DNA of 64,000 bases from JAGFIY01 sp964499285 (lineage in GTDB: Bacteria; Bacteroidota; Ignavibacteria; Ignavibacteriales; Melioribacteraceae). The stretch lies in assembly GCA_964499285.1 (NCBI GenBank), contig CAZCLA010000014.1, positions 11,102 through 75,101 on the forward strand, in the 5' to 3' direction. Shown one piece after another: positions 44,033 through 53,547 of this stretch. Numbering within the stretch: the first letter of the stretch is position 1; each line of letters opens with the position of its first letter. The translations under genes and the position numbers were made by a program. The notes under the pieces were generated by a model. That model ran no database searches, had not been told where the DNA came from, and saw only the letters and a program-made list of their open reading frames with translations.

Positions 44033-47000
44033 TTATTCGGAAATCTGCTGCCCGATAAAAATTAAATCAAATCTTGTCCCTTCACCCTTTTTACTTTTTA
44101 CACTCAGTTCAATATCATTGATTTTACAATACTCTCGAACGAGCGCTAACCCAATACCGTTGCCATCGAATCTGCGCGTGTAGCCTCTTTCTTCTTGTGA
44201 AAAAGGTGTGAAAAGTTCGGGCAGATATTCTTCGGAAATACCAATACCCGTATCAACAACGGAAGCTATTAAATTTCCCGAGCCATTTCTAGAAAGAACA
44301 ATATCTACTTTTCCTTGATCCGTGTACTTAATTCCATTATCGATCAAATTACTAAAAATTTGAGTGACTGTATACAGATCAAAATGGGACATTGTGTCTT
44401 GAGTATCAATCATCAAATTAAGATCAACATTTTTTTCTTCAGCAAGTTGTTTAAACTCAGAGAAAATTCCTTTGATTACATCTTTTACCAAATCGTATTC
44501 TTTTTTAATAGCTTCCAAACTTCCTACTTGTATTTCCGATAAATTCAAAAGCAAATCAATTGTTCTGATAATCCTCTTACTTGCTTTCTCTATCATCGAA
44601 AAACTAATATTTAAATCTTCATCAACCTTATCCTCAAGCTCATTTTGAAGCAGACTAGAAAAACTAACAATCGCATTTATTGGTGTTCTTATTTCATGGG
44701 ACATTTGAGCTAAAAATTCCGATTTCAGTCTGTCGGTTCTTTCTGCTTTTTCCTTCGCTTCAACAAGTTCTTTCGTTATCCTTTTCTGCTCCGTTATATC
44801 CTCTTTAATTGCAAGGTAATGTGTAATTTTCCCATTCTCATCTTTAATAGGCGAAATATGTGCCATTTCCCAAAAAAGTTCACCATTCTTTCGTCTATTA
44901 TGAAATTCTCCTCTCCAGTCCAACCCGGATGAAATTGCTTTCCACAATTTACCGTACTCATCAGTGCTTGTTTCCCCCGATTTGAGTATTCTGGGATTTT
45001 GCCCCAAGACCTCCTCTTTGCTGTAACCAGTGACTGTGCAAAACTGATGATTCACATAAATGATTTCACCGTCCAGATTAGTGATAATAATTGAAACCGG
45101 ACTTTGCTCAACCGATCTTGATAATTTTCTGATTTCCTCTTCTGATATTTTTCTTTGCGTGATATCGACAACAATCCCTCTAATACCGATGGTTTTTCCA
45201 TTTTCTAATATCGGGTTTGAATGAAGAAAACCCGGGAATGTATCTCCCGATTTTTTCACAAAAGTATATTCGGACGGTTCTAAAAATTCGCCTTTCAAAG
45301 TCCGTGTAAAATTTTCTTTTATTCTTTCTTTATCCTCTTCGGCAAAAAGTGAAAGTGAACTTAATCCATTTTTGATATCCTCTTTATTATAACCAATCCT
45401 CTCTAAACCGAATTTGTTAAGGAAAGTGAATTTTCCCAACTTATCAACTTCAAAAACGCCAAGCGGAAGTGTATCCGTAAATTCTTTGAAATTTTCGGCT
45501 CTTTTTTCTAATTCAGATTCAGCATCTTTGCGCTTCTTAACATCCCAGCTGTTCTCAATCAGAAGTTGAATGGATACAATATCAAGATTATCGTATTGAA
45601 AAAATTTATCGAATACTGCTATCACCAATTCATTTCCGTCTTCCCAAATAACCGGAACGAATATATATCTTTTAAAATATGATGATACACTCGAAAAATT
45701 AATGGTATCGTTCTTGATCATAGGTTTATGGTTTTCCAGAAGACTTTTAAACTCGATGTTTTCAATCAATAAATTCTTTATTCGATTTTTTTCTTCCTCA
45801 TTCCTAAAATCATTGATTATCTCAACAAGATTAAAGTTATTGTTTTCATCTTTGAGCCAAAGTGCTGCTAGCGAGCTGTTTGTTAGCTCTTTACATGCGG
45901 TAAGAACAGTTTTATAAATTTCTTCGGGTTTAACATTATCCAAAACACGATTGATTTTAATAGCTTCTTTTAAAGCCTGCTCTCTTCTGGTAATATCGCT
46001 TATATCTTGAATTATCAGTCTAAGGAAGTAGGGATGGTCATGACGATCGTTTTTTAGATATGTTCTAATAAGTAAATTTTTAATCCTTCCTTCATCTGAA
46101 ATAATTTTTACTTCAATCTTTTTCCTGTTGCTCTTATAGTTTTTAGCATCGAACAATTCAGTGAATTTATTTTTATCTTCTTTAAACAGCCTTGAAAGGG
46201 CATGCTTATATAAATTTTCTTCCGATTTTTCGACTCCGAAAATTCTATAAACTTCATCCGACCAATAAACATCATTCTGTTTTATGTTCCATTCCCAAAT
46301 CCCTACATTTGCTATCTGAGCAGCATAACTCAATCTGCTTTCATTTGCTTTAAGTAGCTTCTCATACTTTTTTCTCTTATCGATATCCTGAATTGAACCT
46401 GCAAATCTGCTTGGGATGCCCTCTTCGTCATTTAATACAATTCCACGCACATAAAACCATTTGAAGGTATTGTCTTTTAATTTAATTCTGTACTCTATTT
46501 CATAAGGAGAACTATTTTTAATAGCTTCTTCCCTTTTTCTTAAAACTCTTTCTTTATCTTCGGGGTGAATACTTCTAAGCCAATCTGAATATGAATCGAG
46601 AAATTCATCATCCTCATATCCAAGTAGTTTCTTGTATTGCGGCGAAATCCATTGAGTTTCATTTTTTAGATCCCGAATCCATAATCCACTCGATGAAGCT
46701 TCGACAGCAAGATCAAATTTCAAATATAGTTCTGATAATTCTTTATTCTTTTTTTTAACTAGAACTTTGAGCTTTTCTCTTATTCTTTCGGAGTTGTTGT
46801 GGAGTTCGATAGTATCTTTTTGAAGCTCTGCGTGAACAAGAGTTTCTCTGATAGAGTTGATCAGAACATTAGTTTCATTATTAATGTCAATATAATCAAC
46901 AGCCCCGGCTCTAAATGATTCCACTGACTCCTCGAGCACAGGGCTGTCTGTTATTATAATAATTTCTATACCGGGATTTTTGGATTTAATATTGAGTATT

Positions 47001-47182
47001 GAATTTTCGGAACTAGATTTAAATTCTGAAAAGGGAGAAATAATTAAATCGATATTTCGGAAATCTCCTCTGAATTGAACAAGGCTTGGCTCATAATCGA
47101 ACTCTAAACCTTCTGCTGTTAAGAGTGATTCTACCCTCTCTTTTGTTTCTAATTTATATTCAATAAGTAATATTTTAGCCAA
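44033..47182 (-). CDS. Multi-PAS sensor histidine kinase with a degenerate N-terminal receiver
   Basis: A 1049-residue soluble kinase. Residues 1-120 are receiver-like (KILLIEY, DLIISPFSEFK, IIIITDSP, AGAVDYIDI), but the phosphoacceptor Asp is replaced by Pro50 and the conserved Lys is missing. Several PAS/PAC modules follow (about 155-270, 280-395, 565-690 and 690-810), with a GAF-like stretch between (about 410-560). Then HisKA with His829 in SHEIRTPINAI and HATPase with DTGIGI and GNGIGLAL. The only in-frame start is TTG at 47182; an ATG four bases before it opens a three-codon out-of-frame reading. Confidence 0.88.
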   Translation of the reverse strand: MAKILLIEYKLETKERVESLLTAEGLEFDYEPSLVQFRGDFRNIDLIISPFSEFKSSSENSILNIKSKNPGIEIIIITDSPVLEESVESFRAGAVDYIDINNETNVLINSIRETLVHAELQKDTIELHNNSERIREKLKVLVKKKNKELSELYLKFDLAVEASSSGLWIRDLKNETQWISPQYKKLLGYEDDEFLDSYSDWLRSIHPEDKERVLRKREEAIKNSSPYEIEYRIKLKDNTFKWFYVRGIVLNDEEGIPSRFAGSIQDIDKRKKYEKLLKANESRLSYAAQIANVGIWEWNIKQNDVYWSDEVYRIFGVEKSEENLYKHALSRLFKEDKNKFTELFDAKNYKSNRKKIEVKIISDEGRIKNLLIRTYLKNDRHDHPYFLRLIIQDISDITRREQALKEAIKINRVLDNVKPEEIYKTVLTACKELTNSSLAALWLKDENNNFNLVEIINDFRNEEEKNRIKNLLIENIEFKSLLENHKPMIKNDTINFSSVSSYFKRYIFVPVIWEDGNELVIAVFDKFFQYDNLDIVSIQLLIENSWDVKKRKDAESELEKRAENFKEFTDTLPLGVFEVDKLGKFTFLNKFGLERIGYNKEDIKNGLSSLSLFAEEDKERIKENFTRTLKGEFLEPSEYTFVKKSGDTFPGFLHSNPILENGKTIGIRGIVVDITQRKISEEEIRKLSRSVEQSPVSIIITNLDGEIIYVNHQFCTVTGYSKEEVLGQNPRILKSGETSTDEYGKLWKAISSGLDWRGEFHNRRKNGELFWEMAHISPIKDENGKITHYLAIKEDITEQKRITKELVEAKEKAERTDRLKSEFLAQMSHEIRTPINAIVSFSSLLQNELEDKVDEDLNISFSMIEKASKRIIRTIDLLLNLSEIQVGSLEAIKKEYDLVKDVIKGIFSEFKQLAEEKNVDLNLMIDTQDTMSHFDLYTVTQIFSNLIDNGIKYTDQGKVDIVLSRNGSGNLIASVVDTGIGISEEYLPELFTPFSQEERGYTRRFDGNGIGLALVREYCKINDIELSVKSKKGEGTRFDLIFIGQQISE

Positions 47183-47192
47183 TCATTTTACC

Positions 47193-47209
47193 AATGTTAT
47201 TTCAACATT
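47193..47209. promoter_or_regulatory. Small inverted repeat in the divergent kinase promoter
   Basis: AATGTT-ATTTC-AACATT lies 11 bases before the TTG start of the large kinase, in the 237-base spacer to the divergent kinase at 47420. Possible operator; six-base arms in AT-rich DNA are weak evidence. Confidence 0.3.
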
Positions 47210-47419
47210 AATGTGATAACATAAAAATTGCGGACAGCTCATCTCATATAGAAATTAAGCAAACAAAATGAGATTGTAAATTGTAAAAATCACAAAAATA
47301 TATACCATTATCGAAATAATAAACGATTAGTTGAGTGATCTTAAGTATTATAATATTATTTATAAATTTCGAACAATTCTTTTCGATAATTAATTTAGAA
47401 TAATTAGAGGCAAAAAGTC

Positions 47420-48559
47420 ATGCAAACATATTTTGCTCCTCCCGAACGCGATTCAAAAGAAAACCTCTTGAAGGATCTTAACTTATTGAACAGCAGCAGA
47501 GAGTTAAAATTATTTCTTGATTCGGTATCAGAGCTTGTGATTGTTTTGAACAAATACCGTCAAATTGTTTATGCGAATAATGTGTTCTTAAGTTTTGTTG
47601 AAGCTGATAGAGTCGAAGATGTGATCGGGTTCAGACCCGGAGAAGGAATTAATTGTATTCATGCAGATGAATTGGAGGGCGGCTGCGGTACTTCAGAATC
47701 TTGTGTTGAATGCGGTGCGGTTAAAGCAATAATAAAAACCCTCAAAACAAATGAGCAAGTCGGGGAAGAAGTACGTATTGTTCAACATGGCGGAGAAGCA
47801 CTTGATCTGATGATAAAAACAACTCCTTTTGTGTTAAACGATTCTGAATATGTTATTGCTGCTTTCTCGGATATTAGTTCAACTAAAAGAAGAAGAATTT
47901 TGGAAAAGATATTCTTTCACGATGTGCTTAACACAGCGGGCGCATTATCCAATTTTATGGAATTACTGTATGATTCGACCCCTGAAGAAAAAGAAGAATT
48001 ATTAAAACTAAGCAAGCTCCTTTCCTCAGAACTTGTTGAGGAAATCGAGTCTCAAAAGAATTTAATGGCAATTGAAACAGGCGAATATGATTTACAAGTA
48101 GAGAATGTCGGTATAAAACAATTGCTCGAAGTTCTGGAATACACGTTCAAAAATAATACACACTTCTTAAATAAAAAGATAAAACTTGAACCGTGTGAAG
48201 AAATAATCATTAAAACCGACCGAACACTTCTGCGAAGAGTATTGTACAACTTACTCAAAAATGCTTTAGAAGCAATTTCACCGGGAGGAGAAGTGACTTT
48301 TGGTTTACTTAATTATAATAATGAGAAAGTGACCTTATTTGTTCAAAACCCGGGAGTCATTCCAAAAAATATTAAACTCCAGATTTTCCAACGTTCGTTT
48401 TCGACAAAAGGCACAGGAAGAGGACTGGGAACATACAGCGTGAAATTATTGACGGAAAAATTTCTTAAAGGCAAGGTGCATTTTGAAAGTTCGCCTGAAA
48501 CTCAAACAATTTTTTATCTTGAAATTCCTGTTGCAATGGAACAAAATATTTCGGTTTAG
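47420..48559 (+). CDS. PAS histidine kinase with a Cys-rich PAS domain
   Basis: A 379-residue soluble histidine kinase. A single PAS domain (about 25-155) contains Cys79, His81, Cys89, Cys95 and Cys98 in the pattern CIHA-x7-CGT-x3-C-x2-CGAV, which looks like a metal- or redox-binding insertion. The phosphotransfer helix has His167 in FFHDVLNTAGAL, an HD-type rather than HE-type H-box. The HATPase domain has NLLKNALEAISPGG, a shortened D-box (VQNPGVIP) and GTGRGLGTYS. It is divergent from the other two kinases. A GAGG site lies 10 bases upstream. Confidence 0.88.
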   Translation: MQTYFAPPERDSKENLLKDLNLLNSSRELKLFLDSVSELVIVLNKYRQIVYANNVFLSFVEADRVEDVIGFRPGEGINCIHADELEGGCGTSESCVECGAVKAIIKTLKTNEQVGEEVRIVQHGGEALDLMIKTTPFVLNDSEYVIAAFSDISSTKRRRILEKIFFHDVLNTAGALSNFMELLYDSTPEEKEELLKLSKLLSSELVEEIESQKNLMAIETGEYDLQVENVGIKQLLEVLEYTFKNNTHFLNKKIKLEPCEEIIIKTDRTLLRRVLYNLLKNALEAISPGGEVTFGLLNYNNEKVTLFVQNPGVIPKNIKLQIFQRSFSTKGTGRGLGTYSVKLLTEKFLKGKVHFESSPETQTIFYLEIPVAMEQNISV

Positions 48560-48568
48560 TAATATTGA

Positions 48569-49225
48569 TTATGGGATAAAAATTTCTCTGTTTTTATCGA
48601 CCCAATAAGCCCAAAAGACAAACAACCATTGGAGATTTCCTACCCAAGCAATTGTTTCGACATCAGGTGGCGGAGGTCCAAATATATTCGAGATATAAAT
48701 TGAAGCAATAAAGATTATCAATCCCCAATAACCGTATTCACCTTTTTTATTTTTAGCTTTTGTGACTCTATAATAAAGGACAACACCTATTATAAAAATA
48801 GCCAATTCAAAAATTAAAGTGCCTAGGACAGTATTCCATAATCCCAATCCAACCTTAACATCTAAACCCGGGATAAGTGGTAGATCAGGAGAATGAACTA
48901 TAAAATCAAGTATCCAATGACTAATGACGAGAAAGCCTATCAACATTGCCGAACGAATATTTTTTCTGAGAAGAAAATAGATTCCTCCTACAAGTAGTCC
49001 CCAAAATAAAACACCAACAAGACTGTGAGTAATTGGATAATAAATAAAATTTAACGGTGTAAATGCTGTGTTACCGGGTTCGATTACGACCTTTTCGATT
49101 CCAAATAATAAAAGAATAGGCCAAAGTAAATCAATAAACTGGGTCGCAAAAAATAGAGTGCCAAGTGATGGTTTTTGATCGATCTTTTTAGCGGATAACC
49201 CGACTCCAAAATGTCCAGCAAACAT
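48569..49225 (-). CDS. Inner-membrane protein, YdjM-like metal-dependent hydrolase type
   Basis: A 218-residue polytopic membrane protein (about six segments). Conserved polar residues sit in membrane-edge motifs: AGHFGVGLSAKK at the start, FFATQFIDLLWPIL, YYPITHSLVG and ISHWILDFIVHSPDLPL. The His/Asp pattern resembles the YdjM/LexA-regulated putative hydrolase family (PF04307). The reaction is unknown. It stands alone, ending 10 bases from the converging kinase gene. Confidence 0.72.
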   Translation of the reverse strand: MFAGHFGVGLSAKKIDQKPSLGTLFFATQFIDLLWPILLLFGIEKVVIEPGNTAFTPLNFIYYPITHSLVGVLFWGLLVGGIYFLLRKNIRSAMLIGFLVISHWILDFIVHSPDLPLIPGLDVKVGLGLWNTVLGTLIFELAIFIIGVVLYYRVTKAKNKKGEYGYWGLIIFIASIYISNIFGPPPPDVETIAWVGNLQWLFVFWAYWVDKNREIFIP

Positions 49226-49351
49226 CTTACATACTCCTATCTATTCGAAAATGCAATGATAGCAAAATAATCGGATAATTTATGCGTTAATGTACTAACT
49301 AATTAAAACTAGTCAAATGATGAGATTTAATTGTCTTAAGAAGAGAGTAAA

Positions 49352-49418
49352 AAGAGACTGTCAATAAAGTTAAAGTAAATTTTGCAATACTTCTGATTAA
49401 CTCTTTCGACAGCCTCTT
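49352..49418 (-). terminator. Imperfect long hairpin, terminator for the M3 peptidase gene
   Basis: 22-base arms (49352-49373 and 49397-49418) pair with several mismatches; the best block is AAGAG-x-CTGTC with GACAG-x-CTCTT. On the minus strand the distal arm runs into CTCTTTTTAC, giving a U tract just after the peptidase stop at 49423. Confidence 0.6.
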
Positions 49419-49422
49419 ATAA

Positions 49423-51522
49423 TTATTTTAATCCTCTTCTAATAAGAAGAGATTCAATATCCGGTTCTTTACCCCTAAATTTTATGTAGAGATTCATAGC
49501 ATCGTCAGTTCCGCCGGATGCAAGAATAAATTTTCTATACTTCGACGCAAGTTCTTGATTATAAACATCTCCGGATTCTTCAAAAGCTTTAAAAGCATCC
49601 GCATCCAAAACTTCAGACCAAATGTAGCTGTAATATCCGGCAGAATATCCTCCAGAAAAAATATGATTAAAATATGTGCTTCTGTAACGCGGGATTATTT
49701 CTTCTATCAAACCAATTCTTGACATTGAGTTATTTTCAAAATCGATAACATCATATTGAACAGGCTCTGTTATCGTATGCCAATCCATATCCAATATTGA
49801 AGCAGCAAGATATTCAACTGTTGCAAAACCTTGATTAAATTTTGATGAGTTAATAATCTTCTCGATAAGTTTATCCGGAATAGGTTCACCGGTTTTATAA
49901 TGTTTCGCATATTTCTTCAGCACTTCAGGATACATACACCAATTTTCCATTACTTGAGAGGGAAATTCAACGAAATCTCTCGGGGTTGCTGTGCCGGAAA
50001 CTGTTTCGTAAGTGCATTCAGAAAGAAGTCCGTGAAGGGCATGACCAAATTCGTGGAAAAGAGTTTCAACTTCATCCAGACTTAGCAGCGAAGGTTTATC
50101 AGCAGTGGGTTTTGAAAAATTCCCGACATTATAAATTATAGGATGAATAAACTCGCCGTCTCTTTTGCTCTGTTTTCGGAAAGCATCCATCCATGCACCG
50201 CCACGTTTGCTGTCGCGGGGAAAATAATCGGTGTACAGAATACCAATATGACTTCCGTCTGAGTCCTTGACTTCAAATGTTTTAACATCGGGATGATATT
50301 TTGGTATATCACTCCGTTCTTCAAAGTTGATCCCCCATAAATCAGTGGCTAACTCGAAAACTCCATCAATAACATTATTAACGGCAAAATAAGGACGAAC
50401 CTCATCCTCATCAAAATCATATTTTGCTTTTTTAATTTTCTCTGCATAGTACCACCAATCCCAACTTGCGAGCTTAAAATGATTACCCTCATCATAAATC
50501 ATTTTCTGCATTTCGTCTTTTTCAGATTTCGCAACATTTAAGGCGGGTTCCCATAGCTTTCTTAAAAGTTCATAAACATTCTCGGGACTTTTTGCCATCT
50601 TCTCTTCAAGTTGATAATGAGCATGTGTCGGATAACCGAGCAATTGTGCGCGTTTGACTCTCAGGGCAGTCATTCTAGAGATTATTTTTTTATTATCGAA
50701 TTCATTTCCGTTATCGCCTTTCATAAAATATGCACGATAAATTTTTTCTCTCAAGTTTCGGTTTTTTGCATATTGCAGAAAAGGAATCATACTTGGTTTA
50801 TGAATTGTGAATAACCATTTATCCTCATAACCTCTTGATTCAGCTTCCTCTGCTGCAGTCTGTACAACATTTTCAGGAAGACCTGCCAAATCATTTTCAT
50901 CATCAATTAGAAGTTCATAAGCATTTGTTTCCTTCAAAACATTTTCGCCGAAATTAAGAGACAGCATCGAAAGTTCTTCGTTCAACTTTCTTAGTTCTTC
51001 TTTAGCCTCATCACTTAAATTTGCGCCGCCTCGCACGAATGCTTTGTAATTTTTATCGAGCAGCATATTCTGTTCAGTTGTTAAACCGGCTTCGCTTTTG
51101 TTATCATAAACATATTTGATTTTTTTAAACAAAAGTTCGTTGAGATAAATGTCATCGTTGTGTTTTGACAACATGGGTGTAACTTCTCTTGAGATTGCTT
51201 GCAGATCTTCATTCGTCATTGAACTATTCATCGCGCTGAAAATACGTTTTACTTTCGTAAGCAACTGTCCGCTGTATTCCAAAGGTTCTATAACTGTCTG
51301 AAAAGTAGGGACTGCTCTGTTAACAACGATTGCATTGATTTCTTTGTTCTGATCTTCAATTCCTTTTTTGAATGCGGGAAGATAATGTTCATTTTTTATC
51401 TCATCGAACGGAGGAGTGCCGAAAGGAGTTTTCCACACTTCAAAAAATGGATTAATATTTTCTTGGGCAAAAGTCATAATTGTGATTCCGACAAAAGTTA
51501 GTAGAAAAATAACTTTATTCAT
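49423..51522 (-). CDS. dcp: M3-family metallopeptidase, peptidyl-dipeptidase Dcp type
   Basis: A 699-residue zinc peptidase with signal peptide (NKVIFLLTFVGITIMTFAQ), so exported. The N-terminus NPFFEVWKTPFGTPPFDEIKNEHYLPAF is the Dcp start pattern. The zinc motif HEFGHALHG lies near residue 490, and the third ligand region follows. It releases C-terminal dipeptides from short peptides in the periplasm. AGGAG precedes the ATG at good spacing. It is a single-gene unit with its own terminator. Confidence 0.93.
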   Translation of the reverse strand: MNKVIFLLTFVGITIMTFAQENINPFFEVWKTPFGTPPFDEIKNEHYLPAFKKGIEDQNKEINAIVVNRAVPTFQTVIEPLEYSGQLLTKVKRIFSAMNSSMTNEDLQAISREVTPMLSKHNDDIYLNELLFKKIKYVYDNKSEAGLTTEQNMLLDKNYKAFVRGGANLSDEAKEELRKLNEELSMLSLNFGENVLKETNAYELLIDDENDLAGLPENVVQTAAEEAESRGYEDKWLFTIHKPSMIPFLQYAKNRNLREKIYRAYFMKGDNGNEFDNKKIISRMTALRVKRAQLLGYPTHAHYQLEEKMAKSPENVYELLRKLWEPALNVAKSEKDEMQKMIYDEGNHFKLASWDWWYYAEKIKKAKYDFDEDEVRPYFAVNNVIDGVFELATDLWGINFEERSDIPKYHPDVKTFEVKDSDGSHIGILYTDYFPRDSKRGGAWMDAFRKQSKRDGEFIHPIIYNVGNFSKPTADKPSLLSLDEVETLFHEFGHALHGLLSECTYETVSGTATPRDFVEFPSQVMENWCMYPEVLKKYAKHYKTGEPIPDKLIEKIINSSKFNQGFATVEYLAASILDMDWHTITEPVQYDVIDFENNSMSRIGLIEEIIPRYRSTYFNHIFSGGYSAGYYSYIWSEVLDADAFKAFEESGDVYNQELASKYRKFILASGGTDDAMNLYIKFRGKEPDIESLLIRRGLK

Positions 51523-51577
51523 TATTCTCCTTATGATTAGTCAAAAAGTATGATAATTTATAAAAAAGGTACTTCAA

Positions 51578-53389
51578 TTACTGTTGATTTTTACCTTGAT
51601 CCTTAACTAAAGCAACAAGAGTGAAACCATTTTTGGGCTCAATTTGAGAATCGGATGTAATAATTAGAAGATTCTTATCTTCGGTTATATAAAAGAGTGG
51701 GATTGAATCATTTCCGTATTTTCTTAGAAAATCTTTGTAATTGAATTCAGTCGAAAGTTTTGTTGATTTGAGAACATAGCCGCCTTGAAATTTTTTGGTC
51801 AGCTGCGAATACGTAATTTCTTTGCCGAACAAAAACCTTCCGCGCAAATGCTGAGGCGAAAATTTATCCTCTTCTTTTATTTTTTCTAATTGTGCGGGTG
51901 TCAATTGATAAAGTTCTTTTCTATCAAAGTATTCCGCAAAATGAAGAACTGACAATGCATTCGCTTCATCGTTGGGAGTCAAGGCAACCATTTTTCCTAT
52001 TCCGTTGAAATTTAATTTATCATAGATTTCTTTCGAGAGAGCGGATCCATGGAAAACTTGAATATCCTCCATACGTGCCTTGTAAATTGCCGCCCTGTTT
52101 GTATCAACCATAGCAACATTAAAACCTTTGCTTTTCAATAATTTTGCTATTTGTATACTCCAATCGTGTGCCCCGACAAAAAGAACCCCTTGGGGATCTG
52201 ACTGAGAAACCTTGAGCCATGCCGCAACTGGTTTTGCTGTAAATCCATAAAACGCTACTGTACCGATAATGACTAAAAATGTGTTAGGAACAATTAGTTC
52301 AGCTTGCGGAACGTTCAGTTCTGTCAGACGTAAAGCAAATATTGAGGAAACCGCAGCTGCAACAATTCCTCTCGGCGCCATCCATGAAAGAAATGTTTTT
52401 TGCTTAACGGTGAGATCGGATTTTAATGTTGATACAAAAACAGAGATTGGTCTTACAAAAACAATTAATAGTGCAAGAAAGATAAAACTACCCATTGTCA
52501 AATTGTCTAAATCCCCCGGTTTTAGCATTGCAGCAAGAGTTATAAAAAGGACGGATATTATTAAAACTCTAAGATTTTCCTTAAACTCAACAATATGCTT
52601 GACTGATACCAATTTTTGATTATCAAGAACAAGCCCCATCAATGTTGCAGCAAGAAGTCCCGACTCAGCTTGAAGCGTATCGGAAATTAAGAAGGCACAG
52701 ACGACAAGACTAAGAGTCACCGTCTCATGGAGAAAATCTGGAACCCAAAACTTTTTAAGTAAAAATACTAGTAACCAAGCAAATGTAAATCCCACAGCAC
52801 TACCGAATAAAACTGTTTTACCTATTCCGATCAAAACTTGCGTGCCCGCTTGTTCAATTTCACCGATCATAATTGCTTCAAATACCAATACAGCAAGAAG
52901 AGCTCCGACTGGGTCAATTACTATTCCTTCCCACTTCAATATTTCTGCGACTCTTCCGGAGGGCCTAATATGCCGCAGGAGAGGACCTATTACTGTTGGT
53001 CCCGTTACGGTTATTATTGATCCAAGCAGAATTGATAATTTAAAATCCAAGCCCAAAAGAAAATATGCTGCAACAGCACCCAACGCACCGGTTATCAATA
53101 CCCCAATTGTTATTAAACTTAGAACAACTTTACCCACTGATTTTAGTTCCTTGAGCCGTAAAGTCAAACCACCTTCAAATAAAATAACTGCTACTGCTAT
53201 GGATATGAAAGGCATTAAACCATTACCGAATAATGTTTCAGGGTTTATGAACCCGGTAAGTGGTCCAGCAATCAGACCGAAACAAAGCAACAGAATTATT
53301 GAAGGAAACTTGAGACGCCAGGCAAGCCATTGGGCAGCAATTCCCAAAACAACTATACTTCCAAGACTGATTAGATCGTGATGTTGCAA
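51578..53389 (-). CDS. Cation:proton antiporter (CPA1, NhaP-type) with NAD-binding domain
   Basis: A 603-residue inner-membrane antiporter. The first 390 residues hold about 12-13 membrane segments, with EGGLTLRLKEL, TVTGPTVIGPLLRH and the ion-binding WEGIVIDPVGALLAVLVFE. The C-terminal half is a TrkA-N-like regulatory domain (GVLFVGAHDWSIQIAKLLKSKGFNVAMVDTN, about 395-425) that senses nucleotide state. It should exchange Na+ or K+ for H+. The start is TTG at 53389; no ATG lies nearby. Confidence 0.9.
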   Translation of the reverse strand: MQHHDLISLGSIVVLGIAAQWLAWRLKFPSIILLLCFGLIAGPLTGFINPETLFGNGLMPFISIAVAVILFEGGLTLRLKELKSVGKVVLSLITIGVLITGALGAVAAYFLLGLDFKLSILLGSIITVTGPTVIGPLLRHIRPSGRVAEILKWEGIVIDPVGALLAVLVFEAIMIGEIEQAGTQVLIGIGKTVLFGSAVGFTFAWLLVFLLKKFWVPDFLHETVTLSLVVCAFLISDTLQAESGLLAATLMGLVLDNQKLVSVKHIVEFKENLRVLIISVLFITLAAMLKPGDLDNLTMGSFIFLALLIVFVRPISVFVSTLKSDLTVKQKTFLSWMAPRGIVAAAVSSIFALRLTELNVPQAELIVPNTFLVIIGTVAFYGFTAKPVAAWLKVSQSDPQGVLFVGAHDWSIQIAKLLKSKGFNVAMVDTNRAAIYKARMEDIQVFHGSALSKEIYDKLNFNGIGKMVALTPNDEANALSVLHFAEYFDRKELYQLTPAQLEKIKEEDKFSPQHLRGRFLFGKEITYSQLTKKFQGGYVLKSTKLSTEFNYKDFLRKYGNDSIPLFYITEDKNLLIITSDSQIEPKNGFTLVALVKDQGKNQQ

Positions 53390-53441
53390 TATTTTTTCTA
53401 GTTGTGAATAAGGTCATACAAAGATAAGAAACGATTCGAAA

Positions 53442-53466
53442 AAGAATAGAATAATTATTTATTCTT
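53442..53466. terminator. AT-rich near-perfect inverted repeat
   Basis: AAGAATA...TATTCTT with an AATAATTATT core. On the minus strand it is followed by CTTTTTCG, so it could terminate the FG-GAP gene transcript; lying 53 bases before the antiporter start it could equally be a regulatory site. Confidence 0.35.
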
Positions 53467-53547
53467 CCGGGAGGTATTCTTTAGAATTTTCAATGAGATT
53501 TTTTGTTTTCGGCCCTCGCGATTATGTGCACAACGTTATATTTAATT

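Noticed and set aside
47221..47419. AT-rich spacer between divergent kinases considered for a small RNA
   Set aside because: No stable stem followed by a T tract and no promoter-like pair was convincing.
52842..53381. 179-residue open frame on the plus strand inside the antiporter gene
   Set aside because: Reverse shadow of membrane segments of the antiporter, which has clear family motifs.
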